Shown here: in pieces, positions 11,746 to 24,799 of the stretch | Layout of the letters: every line of letters starts with the position of its first letter | Numbering within the stretch: position 1 is the first letter of the stretch | DNA from: Gymnorhina tibicen | Taxonomy: Eukaryota > Chordata > Aves > Passeriformes > Artamidae | DNA: 64,000 nt | Direction: 5' to 3' | NCBI GenBank assembly: GCA_013399875.1 | Contig: VXAZ01000373.1 | Span: 823,564 to 887,563 of the forward strand | Notes under the pieces: model-generated | Databases searched by the model: none | Seen by the model: the letters and a program-made list of their open reading frames with translations, nothing else | Told to the model about the DNA's origin: nothing | Program-made: the position numbers and the translations under genes

Positions 11746-14700
11746 GAATAACCCAGCTATCCCAGTCTCATTCTGGTCAAGCAGCACTAGATATCTTCCC
11801 AGAAAACAGACCTGTTGAGTTATACTGTAATATGTTTCCACACTGAAACAGAATGCAAAGACATTTTGCTTATTTTAGCAAAAATGAACTTGTTAGCTCT
11901 CTAAATTGTGTTTGATGCAATTAATTTGTATGGAATTAGTGAGAGGATTTGGTTTTTTTGGGGTTTTGGTTTGTTTTTTTGTTTGTTTGTTTTGTCTCTG
12001 GTGGTAATAGGACTGTGAAAATATAAAGCCTAAATAAAGAATGAGTTCCAGTGAGTTTATCACTAGAGCACACCATAGTATGAGGTGTGTGGAGTAGAGG
12101 CAGATGTAAGTAGAGAAAGCACATCAAAAAGTCTCGAAAGTTCTTCACTTTTGGATACATTTGGATGCCAAAGCTGACCTTTCCTATGGAAAACTATCTC
12201 ATTTTAATTCTTCAGCCTCAGAGAGATTTTATTTTTAGTAGCATAACAGATCAAACTTTTAAGTATATTTTTAAAGGTTTACAGGTGAAAACTACACATG
12301 TATGTGTCTTAAGGTAGGATATGTGACTAGCAACCAGTAACTGTTGACTTTATAAGTCCTGTAAAAATACAAAAAATTCAGTTGTAGAAGACATAATTCA
12401 GACTCAGAGCATATTATTTATTAGTAATTAATTGAATACACTAAAAATGTCTCTGCCTATCAAACTACTGAGATTTAATTATAAAGGGAACACACAAGGC
12501 ACAGCACAAAAGGACACTGAAATCAGTCCCATGCCGTATTCCCCATAAATGCACTTGGTACTACTGTTTGCTAGGGCACAGAGGGCATGAAGGGACCAAC
12601 CTAGTACTGTTAATCTAACAAATACGACAGAAAACATTAAATCAGACAGAGATCTCTGCATTACTAGGTATATTCATCTTCTCCACCCTGGGCAAATGCC
12701 TCCTATCTTGCCTCATCTGCAGTCAGCTACACTGGATTAAGAAGAATCCTGAGGTTTAAACAGAGAAATCGCTCTTCACACTAGAGAGGTAATTTGAACA
12801 GGCATTTAATTACTGCAGGCATCCAAACTGCAGTGAGGTAAAAGTGCACTCTTAAGGGGGGAGAAAAACAACTAACCCAAAGCCTCCAAACACGTGAACG
12901 AGTCAAGTCTGTAGCAGCTCAGAGCTGTTTGTGACTTTTGCGTTTCATTCCTTTAGACTTTCTGGCATTTTTACTGCCTGTTATCCCAGTGGTAATGTGT
13001 AAGCATGCAAATAGATTAAATTGAGAAGGGGGGCAAAATAGGGGCCACATAGAAAGGAGCAGAATTGTAGTAACTGATAAATATCAGTAATTTTCTAATA
13101 AGCTAGAAGTTTTTATAAGTTTAGAAGTGGAAAAAATCAACTGTTAAGATAATATTCTGATGGCAAGTTCAAAGGGAAGTCTAATATTAGTAAGGGCAAG
13201 CATTCAAAAATTGGTGCTTTAAGCTACACTACCTTGCCAAATTGAAAAAATGAATATACATTATGTTATTTTAATTTTCTTCTTGGTTTTGTGCTTTCGG
13301 TTTTATCCTATAACCCCAAGTGTCAGAATCTGCTCCTCTTATCTTCCAAATGGCAATTGGGATTTTCATGAAGTCATTTGACTCCAATGCTGAGGTTTTA
13401 AGAAAAACAAAAAATCCCCCACACTCTCTGAACTAATGAGAAAAATTTAAAAAGCTGAAAATGTTAGAGTTTGGTTAAAAATGTGTCTCATTTAAAACCA
13501 GATCTTATCATCAATCTCATAAAATCTTATGCAAGAAGGACGGACCAGTTTTCTGTTAAAATTACAGGATTTGGATGTATTGCTTTGCAAAGGTGAACCA
13601 GCTAGAATATTCACCGTGGTTGTATTTATTTACTTGCACAGCTAATGAAATGATGAAAAATTCTTTTGTAAACATAAGCAAGTTTCGAATGCCTGAAAGT
13701 GGGCCTTTTGCCAAAATAATAATAATAAAAAAATTAAAAGCAAAGCCTTAAGTAAACCGAGACCACATGGGAAGAATTTTTGATCTCACTGACTTCATGG
13801 GTCCCAGCTTTTCACTCTTATATGAGTTCACTGACAGTGAGCAGAAAGCTATTTTCACTGTTCTCCTCAATTCAAAATCTGAAACACAGGTTCAGTTTCT
13901 TTAAGGAGAAGTTGTCATGTGTCTCTCAGTCAAACACTGCCAGGCCTAAGGTGAAAACGCAAGTAAGGCAGTCACTGGAAAGTACCCATTAGGTGTCATC
14001 AGAGCTGCCTGGAGCCTTATCTCAAAATAACACTAAGCTCCCAAAGCTGTTGAAAACGAGATAGAAGCAGAGAGGATCCCACAAAAGATTTTCTGATTGA
14101 TTCTCCAAGCCCTCGCACATAAAACCAAACAAAACACCTTTCCTAATTTTCCACAGGAAATAGATAAAAGGCACAGTGAAACAGCCAGCAGTTCAGTGGG
14201 CTCAGCAGCTTTCCCAGGAATGCCAAAGAGAGAGGTGCAAGTGCCTGTGGCATTTGACTGAGACTAGAGGATAGAACCTCTGTCTTTGTGATATGCAGTG
14301 ACTAGCTCAAACACCAGCTCGTTAATCAAGCCAGAGCATGATGAGCATTGGCCTCTTTTGCATACTGACCGTAATTCTTATTCTTGTCAAGACTGAGAGG
14401 CACAGCTCACCAACACATTTCCCTTTTGATGAAAGAACACATCAGATTAATTTCTCACCCAACCACCCAGAAAACACCTACGTGACTGGAGATACAAAAA
14501 GATAAAGAACTGCAGGCAAGCCCCTAGCTTTTGCTGGTTGGCTTTGGGGGAAAGCACAACACATTTAGAAAGAGCCATGGGAACCACCAGGTTGTTCAGC
14601 AGATGCAGCTGAAGGAGAGTCTTCTCTCACATGAAGCAACTGCAGTGGGCACTGCTGAATTAACATGACTTAAACCTAAGTGACTGCCAAGCTGGGAACC

Positions 14701-16321
14701 AGTTTAACAGCACGAGCACCTCGAAGTTCAAATAGGAGGAATGCAATAGCAAGGGTCACTGCAGGAACAGGCTTGTAAGGGACTGGTAAGGTTTATTAAA
14801 CACCACTCATCACTCTTCGTTTTGCACAATTGTGGGAAAAGATGATTTTACAGCACAGTGATCCAGTCTACATCAGAATTCAAATGTGCAAGACAAGTCC
14901 TGTCTCTTGGAAAGCAATCACCCTTTAGCTGTGAGAGAAACCACATTTGCTTCTTTGGCAAAATACTGGGGACTCTCCTCCCACACAGAAATCAGACAGG
15001 ACTCCTATTTAACTGCAGATGCCAAGAAGGTATTACTATACATATATATATATCTATCTATATATATGTGTCACTGTGCTACTACATTCTTTCTAAAGGC
15101 ATCTCTAACATTACATGTGTGCAACCACTTACAATAGCACCGCGCTTGTGCTTATAATTTAGGAAGCCCAGCTCCTGGCAGGCATGTGTATGGGAATGCA
15201 TTACCTGAAACACACGGTCAGAACTAAGACTGAGGGTCGGAAAAAATATCCCCTACATATCTGGATAAACTGTAGAGAAAGCAATCAGATTTGTTAAAAA
15301 AACCCACAATGGTATTTCAGAAGCTACACGGAGTTTGCTGAGAGGACACTCACTTCAGATTTCATTTGAGGACACAGGATATTTTCAGTACTAGCAAAGT
15401 TACCTTTTTTCTTTCACAACTAATCCTATACAAATTGAAATAAAGATATTATACTATAAAATTTTACTCAGTTGTTAATTAACTATCCAAGAATAAAGTT
15501 ACAATCTTGTTTTATGAAGAAGAAATTATTGCCATTTTCATTATACTTCAGGAGGTGAGTTGTAGGGTTTTTTTTCTTTTTGTAACCTGCTGCCCTGTCA
15601 GGCCTTATTATTTTCACAAAGATCTGACAATTGTGGGGTCATATTTGTTGGCTGCTTGTGACAACATTCAAAAGGGGCACTATATATCACCGAAACAGCT
15701 CACAAACTGGCTAGTCACATTATTTATTATGAGCCACACATGTGACAAATTATTTAACTCAGTGACTCCTAATAAGTCAAAGAGCAAGCAATTAGCTAAC
15801 GCAGTATGAGGGCTGTTTGTGGCAATTTATGGATGCTCTCAAGCTGTCACAGCACTTCAAAGTGCCATTAGGGGGGGAACCTCTTAATGACTCACTTGAT
15901 ATGACAAGCCATACACAGCACACATGGCAGCAATGGAATTGGCAGCCGATTCTGTTACTTGAAGCTTCTTCCCCTTTCCCCAACAGCTGTTTACATGTTT
16001 GCAGTTCGCACTTCTCTCTTGCAAGCTGTTTGGGCTGGAAATGTGAAGAGGGAGGCACTGTGTTCCTTTGCAAACAGAGCACGAGCTGTTCAAGGCTGCT
16101 CTGTGGCTATGTCCTCAGGTGTACAAGAAACTTGGACAGCGGTATGGCTGTTAACTAGGAGAGATACCGCAGGTAAAATCTGCTGGTTGCACATAATTTT
16201 CAGCTCACTACTGGAATGGACTGAACCTCACAGAAGTTAGGGTCCTTTTCCAGTTAGCTGGGATTACTTTTTGTCATAATTATGCTTTATAGTAAACCAA
16301 ACAAGGACATTTTTAGGATAT
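11746..16321 (-). other. GMDS: Intronic block, mostly unique
   Basis: No gene recognised. It holds a G/T-rich tract at about 11951-11996 (ggtttt and gttt units), an AAT-type triplet run near 13714-13727, the AT hairpin at 15040-15069 (listed), and a stretch at about 15800-16240 that is open in several frames on both strands but resembles no known protein. A G7 run lies at 15871-15877. Confidence 0.6.
15040..15069. repeat. AT-rich inverted repeat (hairpin)
   Basis: Perfect 11-base arms at 15040-15050 and 15059-15069 (acatatatata and its complement) enclose an 8-base loop containing two tatc units. It is a microsatellite-derived hairpin, likely polymorphic. Confidence 0.8.
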
Positions 16322-16367
16322 CTGAACAAGATGACCTCCAGACCTTCCAACTTCAACCATTCTGTGC
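16322..16367 (+). mobile_element. CR1 LINE 3'-end stub
   Basis: The phrase gatgacctccagaccttcc followed by aacttcaaccattctgtg closely matches the CR1 3' end ('gatgatctccagaggtcccttccaacctcaaccattctgtg'). There is a small internal deletion, and the terminal repeat is truncated after one unit. Only about 45 bases are recognisable. Confidence 0.78.
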
Positions 16368-18584
16368 AAGCAAAAATTATCACTTTGGATTCACTCAGAA
16401 ACTGGGACAGATCCAAGATTCAGAGCTCAGACCAGTTTCTCAAGCTTAGTCCTTGGCTTTCTGTATTGAATTACAGTAACTGGTGATTATCTTGCATTTT
16501 CTTCTTTGCACCTCACTGAAAAGGGGCATTCTCTTTCTACTGAGTCCCCTCTTGTATTTCTAGTGGCACTCAGTTAACCAGCTTCCCGGCTGGAGGCACC
16601 GTGGTGAGTTACGGACCAAGGCTGAATCAAAGATCTCATAGGATAAATCTATTCTGGGTGCTCCTGTTCGTATGAACACAGTGACAGTGTATGAGGAGCA
16701 TAGGAATTAAAAACAACCTGGCAGCATCTGGCTAAAAAATGTGGTGCTGGTTAGAAGATACTCCATGTTGGAGAGTGGGAAGGTAAGGAGAGGTGAAAGA
16801 GGGAACCCAGGAAGGGGGCAATGAAATTATTACTTTGCAGAAACCCCAGATGATAAAACAAAGGTAAAAGAGGAGAGGAGAAAGATACAGCTTGAAGTCA
16901 CTGTTACCCTAAATATTGTACCTGCAATGATGAGAGCATGACAACGCTGTGCCTGGTGAAAGACAATAATTATTCAGTGGGAATGAACGAGTGACTCTGA
17001 GAAAACACAACATGCTGCCACAGTTGGATGTGACTGTCCTATTTCAGAGGGTAAAAAAAGCAGATGTCAGACCTGCTTTCAAAAGCACTCACTCCAAGCC
17101 ATCCAAGCAAAGCCTCCCCCGCACTATGAGACATGTAGCAGGAGCAATTAAACCTCTCTCTGCCACACACATTCCTTTTAAAAATGCAAAGAGTCATTGA
17201 CTGTGCTTTAGCATTCCTCAGCAGCCACAGCTGTATTATAGCAACTCTGTTATTCCAGATAGCTTGAGGGGAAAGTACCTGCACAGAGGAGTGTTAACCT
17301 CTGCCTTTAATTGCATGGTGACATCACCCATGAGATTTAACTTGTACTTTTGACATAACATCAGACTTTCAGTGCAAAAGCTTAATTTAGTATATAACAT
17401 GCAAGTGTTGAAATCCTCTTCAGTACAGAAATCAACAAAGTATTTAACAGGGACAATGCAACTCTAAAAACATAAGGAAATGTTTTGTCTATCAGAAAAG
17501 TTTTATATTTTCAAATTCCTGAATTTGCATATTGAGATTGCTTTAAAATGTAGACAGAGTAAGTTAGAAATCATTTTAAGCTCAGGAGTTTGAATGACAG
17601 GAATACTTTTACGAATAAAGTAGCACAAGAATGGGTTTTCCAAAAATATTTGTAAGTGTTTGCAAGTTACTTGGGAAGAAAAAGCAACACATTTAAATCT
17701 TCATATAATAATATAACAATCTGTAAATAATATGAGGGGGGAATTGATTTTGGTTGTGGGTTTGTTTTTTTTTTTGGCCGATGTTCACTAGAGTCCTTAA
17801 TTACCCGACATTTCATCAATCTTTTGGCACCTTGTCCTTTTTTTCTGTTGCTTTTTTTTTTTCTTTTGGTATCAATTCATCTTTGTCAAGGTTTGCTTTT
17901 CATCCCATGCATCTACGCCACGCTGCTGAGCTTTTCAGAAGTTATGAAGCAGAACTATCTGAGCACTGTGAGGAAGATCATTTTACTGCATTAATGTAAT
18001 AACTCATCAATCAAATTTCAGATATGCAGGTATTACTTATTTTGTTATTCTAACTTACAAAAACTGTTACACTCTGAGGGAAAAGTATTTCTAGACAAAC
18101 CATATTTGGGTAGCAGGGGACGCTCCAGCTTACATCAGGCAGTAGAACAGCTAAGGAGAGAAGAGAAGAGGTAAGAGAGTGTTTGTCGAAGTGACACTTT
18201 TAGAACTGATGGGTTATCAATTTGACTGTTTGGCCAAAAGCCACTAGTGGCAGAATATGAATTTCATATGCTGCAGGACATGAACGGAGTTGTGATTATT
18301 GTTGTCACTCTCGGGATCTTTGGTGCTTTCCTTAGAGCTCTTCCTCTCAGGGTCATGAGATTGCAGAGCCCTCTCAGCTTTCTCTTTAAAAGAAATAAAA
18401 ATAAAACAAAAAAATATGAAAGTCTCTCTAGTTTCAAGGGAAAATTTAGAAGCATAACTTGAGTATTCCCTGAAAGTGCCAAAACCCAAAAAGGCAAATA
18501 AATCAACACTTACTCTTTTTAGGTTAAATAAATCATGAGGTTTTGTTTTAATCTTCTCATTTTGAAGACCCACTTCACTTTCCA

Positions 18585-18600
18585 TTTATTTATTTATTTA
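18585..18600. repeat. (TTTA)n microsatellite
   Basis: Four tandem ttta/attt units, uninterrupted. This is ordinary simple repeat. Confidence 0.8.
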
Positions 18601-21240
18601 AACACTGGGGAAGAATCCATGGTGAATGTAACAAATCATAATTTGGTGGGTAACCTCGTACTCCTCACAGGTACTTTTCATCAGGATAACAATTTCCAGT
18701 GAGAGTCACAAAATTTAGTCATATTTTAAAATACCTTCTCTTGAATCATCATGACTCCTTTTTCCCAACATCTGATCTCCTAGTAATCAAGGAAAACAAA
18801 CAGCCTCCTTTTGCAATCCATTTCTAATCTGTGGAGAAAAGGACTAATAGTACAATGGTGCCTATTCAGTAACAGTCAAAATATTATTCAAACACTAAGC
18901 ACTAAGGCAGAAATCCTTCAGGCTCTCCTGTTTTCTGACAAAGAGCCCCAACTTCGGCAAATGCATGTAAAGTGCATTTCTGAGGTGAGCAAAATTAACC
19001 TCTGAACTTTGCTATTAAGATGCCCATACTTTAAAAGCAAAACATAGTAATTATAGAAAAGTCAGCTGAAAACCCCAGGATTTGAAGGGGAGGGTAGATG
19101 GCCACATCCAGGTAGAAGGGATGATATTCTACATAATCACTCCATTCTTATGTTACACTTTATATTTTGCCACTTCTATTTTGCAGACATGTGATTGTGT
19201 CCATGGGGATTTATTAACACCTGTAGAAGCCAGTAATACAGGTTTATCCTCTGAACTAATATTTAGGGTACAGATTAAAACCTGTCACTAAATAAGACTG
19301 TGGCTGAAGCCTTTTACCTGAGGTGCAGGGAGCAGGTTTTCAGTGATGATAGCCTTGGCTGTGGGATTTACAGTTTGCAACTGAAAGCCACTGGAATTAG
19401 AGAAAACTGTGCCTTAAGTTTGGTGGAGTCCTAATCTTCTGAAATGAGCTTTTGACAGATGTTATAAGATCACATTTCCCACTTAATACATGATCAAGAA
19501 CAGGTTGTCTCCTCTCTGCGATTAAGGTGTTCCATTTTGCCAGCAGTGCTTTAAGCAGAATCACTTGCTGTAGTCAGCGAGCTCTTCCTCATGGCCCAAG
19601 TGCCTACATCTTCCACCTCTGGAGAGGAGCAAAGAACAAGCCCTTCAGACACATCTATAGCCTTTCTCTGTCCTATCAAAACTAGTCATCCTCTCTTGAA
19701 TACAATTAGTTCTTCATTACGTATATTATTTTCTTTCCTCTGACCAGGATTTCTTTCCTAAAGTAAATTTCTTCCTTCCCTCACCCCACCACATCCTTTA
19801 TCCCATTTTCCCTCAGGCATATATTAAAAAATGGCCAGTTCTGACTGCTAACAGCATCTCACAAATCCCCATCTGTTTGTTTCTTCTCAGCTCCATTATT
19901 CAGATCAAATTGAGTCTTCATCTTTCAGTAACTCTCTGGATATTTTTCGCTCCACATGTTCCTGAAAGTGCAATGTCTTTAATTCCTACTGATCTCCTTT
20001 CCACACTGCTATATTTCTTAGCCTGTCTCAAATTACCACACTGGTATGTTCACTGGATATTTGTCATAGCAAGATGCTATGTGCACAAAGAACACACATA
20101 CCTTGAAGATCAGGGTAAAAAGACACAAAAGGCATGTGGAAAGCATTGTTAAATGATGTTAAGGACAGTATCTGGTCAAATGCATAGCACATTCAACTTC
20201 ATGAATGAATCCCGAGAACCTCAAAATCTTTAGCACTGTCTGAGAGGCAATTCTCCTGCATTGCAGTGACAGCAATTCAGCAAATTGAAAGGGCAGAAAT
20301 ATTAGCCACTCTGCTCAACACAGACAGCTTTCAGGCCCAACAAGGTCTGTGGTTAGGCAGCTGGCCCACATTTGAATCGGTCAGCTAACTTCTAGCTAAA
20401 TGCATCATAGAGCCACGTTCTCTTCTCTCTCCCATCAGATATGGCTGCTTTACTACCTTCTTCCAAATATTCCAGGATAGTCAGCCACAGAAATCATTAG
20501 CTTTGCTGCCTCAATGCTGTGCAGAAACCAGTCAGCCTAAACTACAGTAGTAAAATGTCGAGTGCCTGCACAGGAGTTTATTGGCCCAGAGAGCACAGAG
20601 CCTGCATCTCATTTGTGAGGAGAAGCCTTGATGAATGCAGCTGTCTGCTGTCAGGACACCCTGCTTACAAGAAGTCATTGCTGAAATGCAGTGCTGCACA
20701 GAGTAATCTGTGGTTCGAATGGGTGTTGCAGACAAGCTTGTAGAGAACATCGCAAGAAGTTGCTGAAGAAACTTCCACGGGTTTTGTTCCAGCATCCCAG
20801 CAAGAACAACTGCCCGAAGTCAAAACACACAGAAATCACCAACAAACTTAAAAGGCAAACAGAACCCATACGCAACGCTTGTGCATTGTTAGGTTTTGGG
20901 TTTTTTTTTTTTCTTCTTCAACGGTTCTGGGTAGAAGAGAGAATATTATCTTCATAAGAAATCCTGCCAGGTCAAACTGAAATCTGAGGATTCATATTAC
21001 ACCATATGATCAAGAGCATCTGCTTTCATCTCAGGCACAGCAGGGACGAGGCAAGAATCATCATTCAGGATTTGAAAAATGAATTAGCGAGCACTCTAGT
21101 GGGAACGGAAACAGAACAGAACTAGCAAATATTGTTTTGCTTGTTTGCTTTCCTGCTGCTCTTTTAATAAAATAATCTGCAGTGTTTGTGTGTTTGTCTA
21201 AGAGTGTGCATGCAAAATTATGTAAAGCAGAATAGATTAT

Positions 21241-21276
21241 TTAGAGAGAGGTTTAGAGAGAGGTTTAGAGAGAGGT
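21241..21276. repeat. 12-bp minisatellite, three copies
   Basis: The unit ttagagagaggt occurs three times without mismatch. It makes an Arg-Phe-Arg-Glu repeat in one plus-strand frame, but that frame has no other sign of being coding. Confidence 0.85.
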
Positions 21277-24200
21277 TATTTAGCTGTATCAAATCAACCG
21301 TATTCAAACCTAGGCTTTCAACACTGAATTTTTTTATATTCAGTAAATATGTCCACGCAGAACAGCCAATTTCCCTTATAATGCCTGATCAGCTTCAGCT
21401 GTATTTAAAAACCACACAACTGAAAAAACCAAAACCAAGCCTCCATAAGACCTTGGGTTTGACTTCTTGTGCTTCAGGACATAAATGAAACTCTAAAACA
21501 GGGGAAGAGGAAGAAATTTCCTCCATGACGCATTTATTCCACAACTGCCCACTCCAACTTTCTTGTCCTTGGTAGGCACAGTGAGCTGGCAGCCCTGGAT
21601 TGAGGGACGGCTGGGTTGGGCTGCTACAGCAAATCCTATATTTAAATGTACAAGTGTTTGTCCCTTCAATAGTCCGGGTCAGACCTGCTATACTCAGCAA
21701 TGCAAAGAAACTTTTAATTTTGCTCTGTTTTTAAAGAACGTGAGCACACACACGCAGGTCAGAAGGATTTGTACCACACTTTACAGCAGTTTGTGGAGCA
21801 GATTAACTAGATTTGTCCCTGCTGAAAGGATTATATAAAGATTAAAACATTCAAAGTAGAGAAAAGCATGTAATACATGAGGGTAATTTAGACTAAACCC
21901 ATTATTAAGGAGATGAACACATTTAATTAAAAAGAAAAGACAGGACAAAACCTGAGTCATGAAGCAGTGAGATGATACCCCTTTAAATAAGGACAGCCTT
22001 CAAATAAAGCTGTGGTAGAAGTTATTTCTTCACCAAAGTGGCATTTTTGCCAACAAGACTCTTGGCAGCCTTCAAGGGTCGACACTAGCACAATTGACCA
22101 AATATGGTTGGGAATTTGAAAACATTGAAGATATTAGCATTTGTTCCTGAGTCTAACATAACACAGTCCAGCCTTGCCACCAGAGCCTATAACTATTAAG
22201 TGATAACTTAAGCACTGGAATGCAAATAATCCATTGGTTCACATTAGAGTCATTTCCATTTGTTGATGTTCCCAGTCCCTTCCAAATCCTGGCAGTACCT
22301 TACTTGACTTCTGAGAGGAGCAATCTACAGGAAATGTACTAAAAAGAAGTTAAATTACGAGAGCAGAAGTCAGCGGTGGTTTACTTGCAGAGAAGGGAAA
22401 AAAAGATGATACATTAAACTACACTGTCCAGAGTTACTTGACCTCAAACTGATTGCTGTTAAATTGCTTGAATTGACGTTAGTCATTTACCTACTGGCAG
22501 CTACTCAAGATTTATCTTTACAGGCTACAAGGTTTCATCATTTGTCCTTAAACTCCCTGCCAAACGTTAACTTTCAAAATACTGGTTTAACTGTGAAGTG
22601 TGGGGAAGCTTCGCCGAAGTCAATGAAAAATGAACATAAGTACAAGATAAAAGATTAAATACTTAAATAACTTGGCACCTCTCCTCTGAAAAGTTAAAAG
22701 GATGCTCTGAATACTTAATGGATAAAGTAGGATAGCATAATAACTTTTAAGGAACAGCCTGTGATCTGAAGTCGTCTAGCCTAGAAATGTCATAATGGGC
22801 ATCTGTGTTGGAAGAATAATAAGGGTCTATAATTTATTAGAATATACTAAACAAAAATTAAATTATGGTGGAGATAAGCTTTATGCTAGAGAGATAAGTG
22901 CAATTACTTCTCATTTTAAAGAGAAACAAGAAAAGTCACCCCAGGGAAAAATGAAGTCCTCCCACACTTTTAACTACACCTTTATCTAGCACATATATCA
23001 GTTTTATGTGTCCACACATCCCAGCAAAGAATTGCAACTTTTAGTTTAAACTTGCATTCAAGCAGATACAAGAAACAGGAAGATAAGCAGCAAAAAACCC
23101 CCCACAAACAGTGCCCAAAACACGGATTTCAACAGGCTCTGTAGTTGTCATCAGGGTATTTTTTATTGGGAAGAAAAAAAAGAATGTATAAAATGACAGT
23201 GACCTTACTGAAAACCTGTTGTGCTTTCTCCAACATTGTATTTTTATGGAGAATGAGCAGTTGCAGGAAGACTCAGCACTTTGCTGGACTGTATCCTGAA
23301 GATATGCCCAACAGACCATCAAATTATTCCTCTAATACTCTTCACAGCTGACTTCATTCCTGTGTTATTGAGGCCAGTAAGTGATGAATACAAAGGTGAA
23401 ATGCAAGTGGCAGACACTGAACTCTGAAGAAACAACCTCCATACCAGCCTGAGCTCTCTCTCCATAATCCAGTCAGGTGGAGCATTAACCTGAGGGACGG
23501 CATTACAACCCAGCCCATGGCAGAGCACCTTAGCTGAACTATACTTGAAGAGCCCAAAGTTATAAATATCTTCATCGTTTGATATATTTCCTGAGCCAGT
23601 GCTCCCTGCAGAGCTTAACAGCTTGGACAGGCCTCCATACCTGAAAGAGGTACAAGGGCACATTTTCCAGGACCAGCAAAAAAAGTTTTGCCTGAGAAAT
23701 AGGCAAAACTCAATTTTTTCCAGGTATGTGCCACATGCTAGACCCAGTTATTTACTATGCCATTCCCCAGAGCACCAGACCCAAAGAAAAACTGAAAATC
23801 CTGAAGTCAACATTTAAATCATCAGACACATTAGTCTCTAAAGACGTCCCACTGGATGTTAGAAAACCAGAGTCTGCCTGGAAAATGTTTGGGCTATGTT
23901 TTTCCCCCCAATTTTATCTAAAAGTAAGTTAAAGAAACAAGCATTTCTGCATTTTCAAATGTCTCTGTTTCTTCAAAAGCAGCCTGTTACTCTAGGCACC
24001 TCAGCTCCTGAATGTTCCAAGTTCAGATACTGAAAAAGGACTTCATTTCCTGAACTGAATGGTCCTCACATTTTTAACAGGCAGTCTGCACACCAAAACA
24101 GAAGCATTCAAGATCTAGAACACTAATCTCTTTAATTAATACAAATAAAATTTAGGAGATTGTTACATTTATGTTCTGAGTAGAGAAAACTAAGCGTATT

Positions 24201-24737
24201 CCATCTGCCCCTTCATAAGACCACTGTACATTAACATCCATGTTGCCAAAATGCATCCCATTCCAAGCCCAGCAAAGGGATTGTCACAACTTCCATGGAC
24301 GTCCAATGTCTTTTAAAAAAAAATGGTTGTGTCTTGATATCTGTAAATACAACAGAGCTGTTTAGGGCTCAAATACTCTATAAAATTTTCAGTGAATGGG
24401 ATGCTCAATGAAAAAAGTCAAATGTGAGAGGTGTCCTGAAATTACTGCTACCGTACTTTCCCGCAAGCAACATTTCAACCAATTTCAGTTTCCAAGTAAG
24501 CTGTGAATGCCAGCAATGACTTGGATTCATCTATATCAGATAGCTCCATCAGATGGCACTATGCAGATGAAACCATAACTTTTTGCACAGAAATACCATT
24601 GCAACATGAAGACAAGGTATTTCAAGAGGCATTAAAAAAGAACTGTTTAAAAAAAAAGTGATCTGGGTATGCTTTCACACTTAATAAATAATGTCTTAAT
24701 AAAAAAGCCCCAGAGATTGTTGTAAAGCTAGAATGAA

Positions 24738-24799
24738 AACAAAAAGCAAAACAAAACAAAAACCAAAACAAAAAACCAACAAAACCCAAAAAACCCCTA
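24738..24799. repeat. A/C-rich low-complexity tract
   Basis: About 60 bases made almost only of A and C on the plus strand (aaaac, aaaacc and accaac units), with no exact period. It could be the decayed A-rich tail of an old retroposon, but no element body is recognised beside it. Confidence 0.7.

Larger units (their letters stand above)
16368..24737 (-). other. GMDS: Intronic block, mostly unique
   Basis: No gene or transposon recognised. Simple features: a T run near 17765-17775, a (TTTA)4 run at 18585-18600, the 12-bp triple repeat at 21241-21276 (listed) and a T run near 20899-20910. Many 60-110-codon open frames occur on both strands. None resembles a known protein and none is framed by convincing splice sites. 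Confidence 0.6.
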
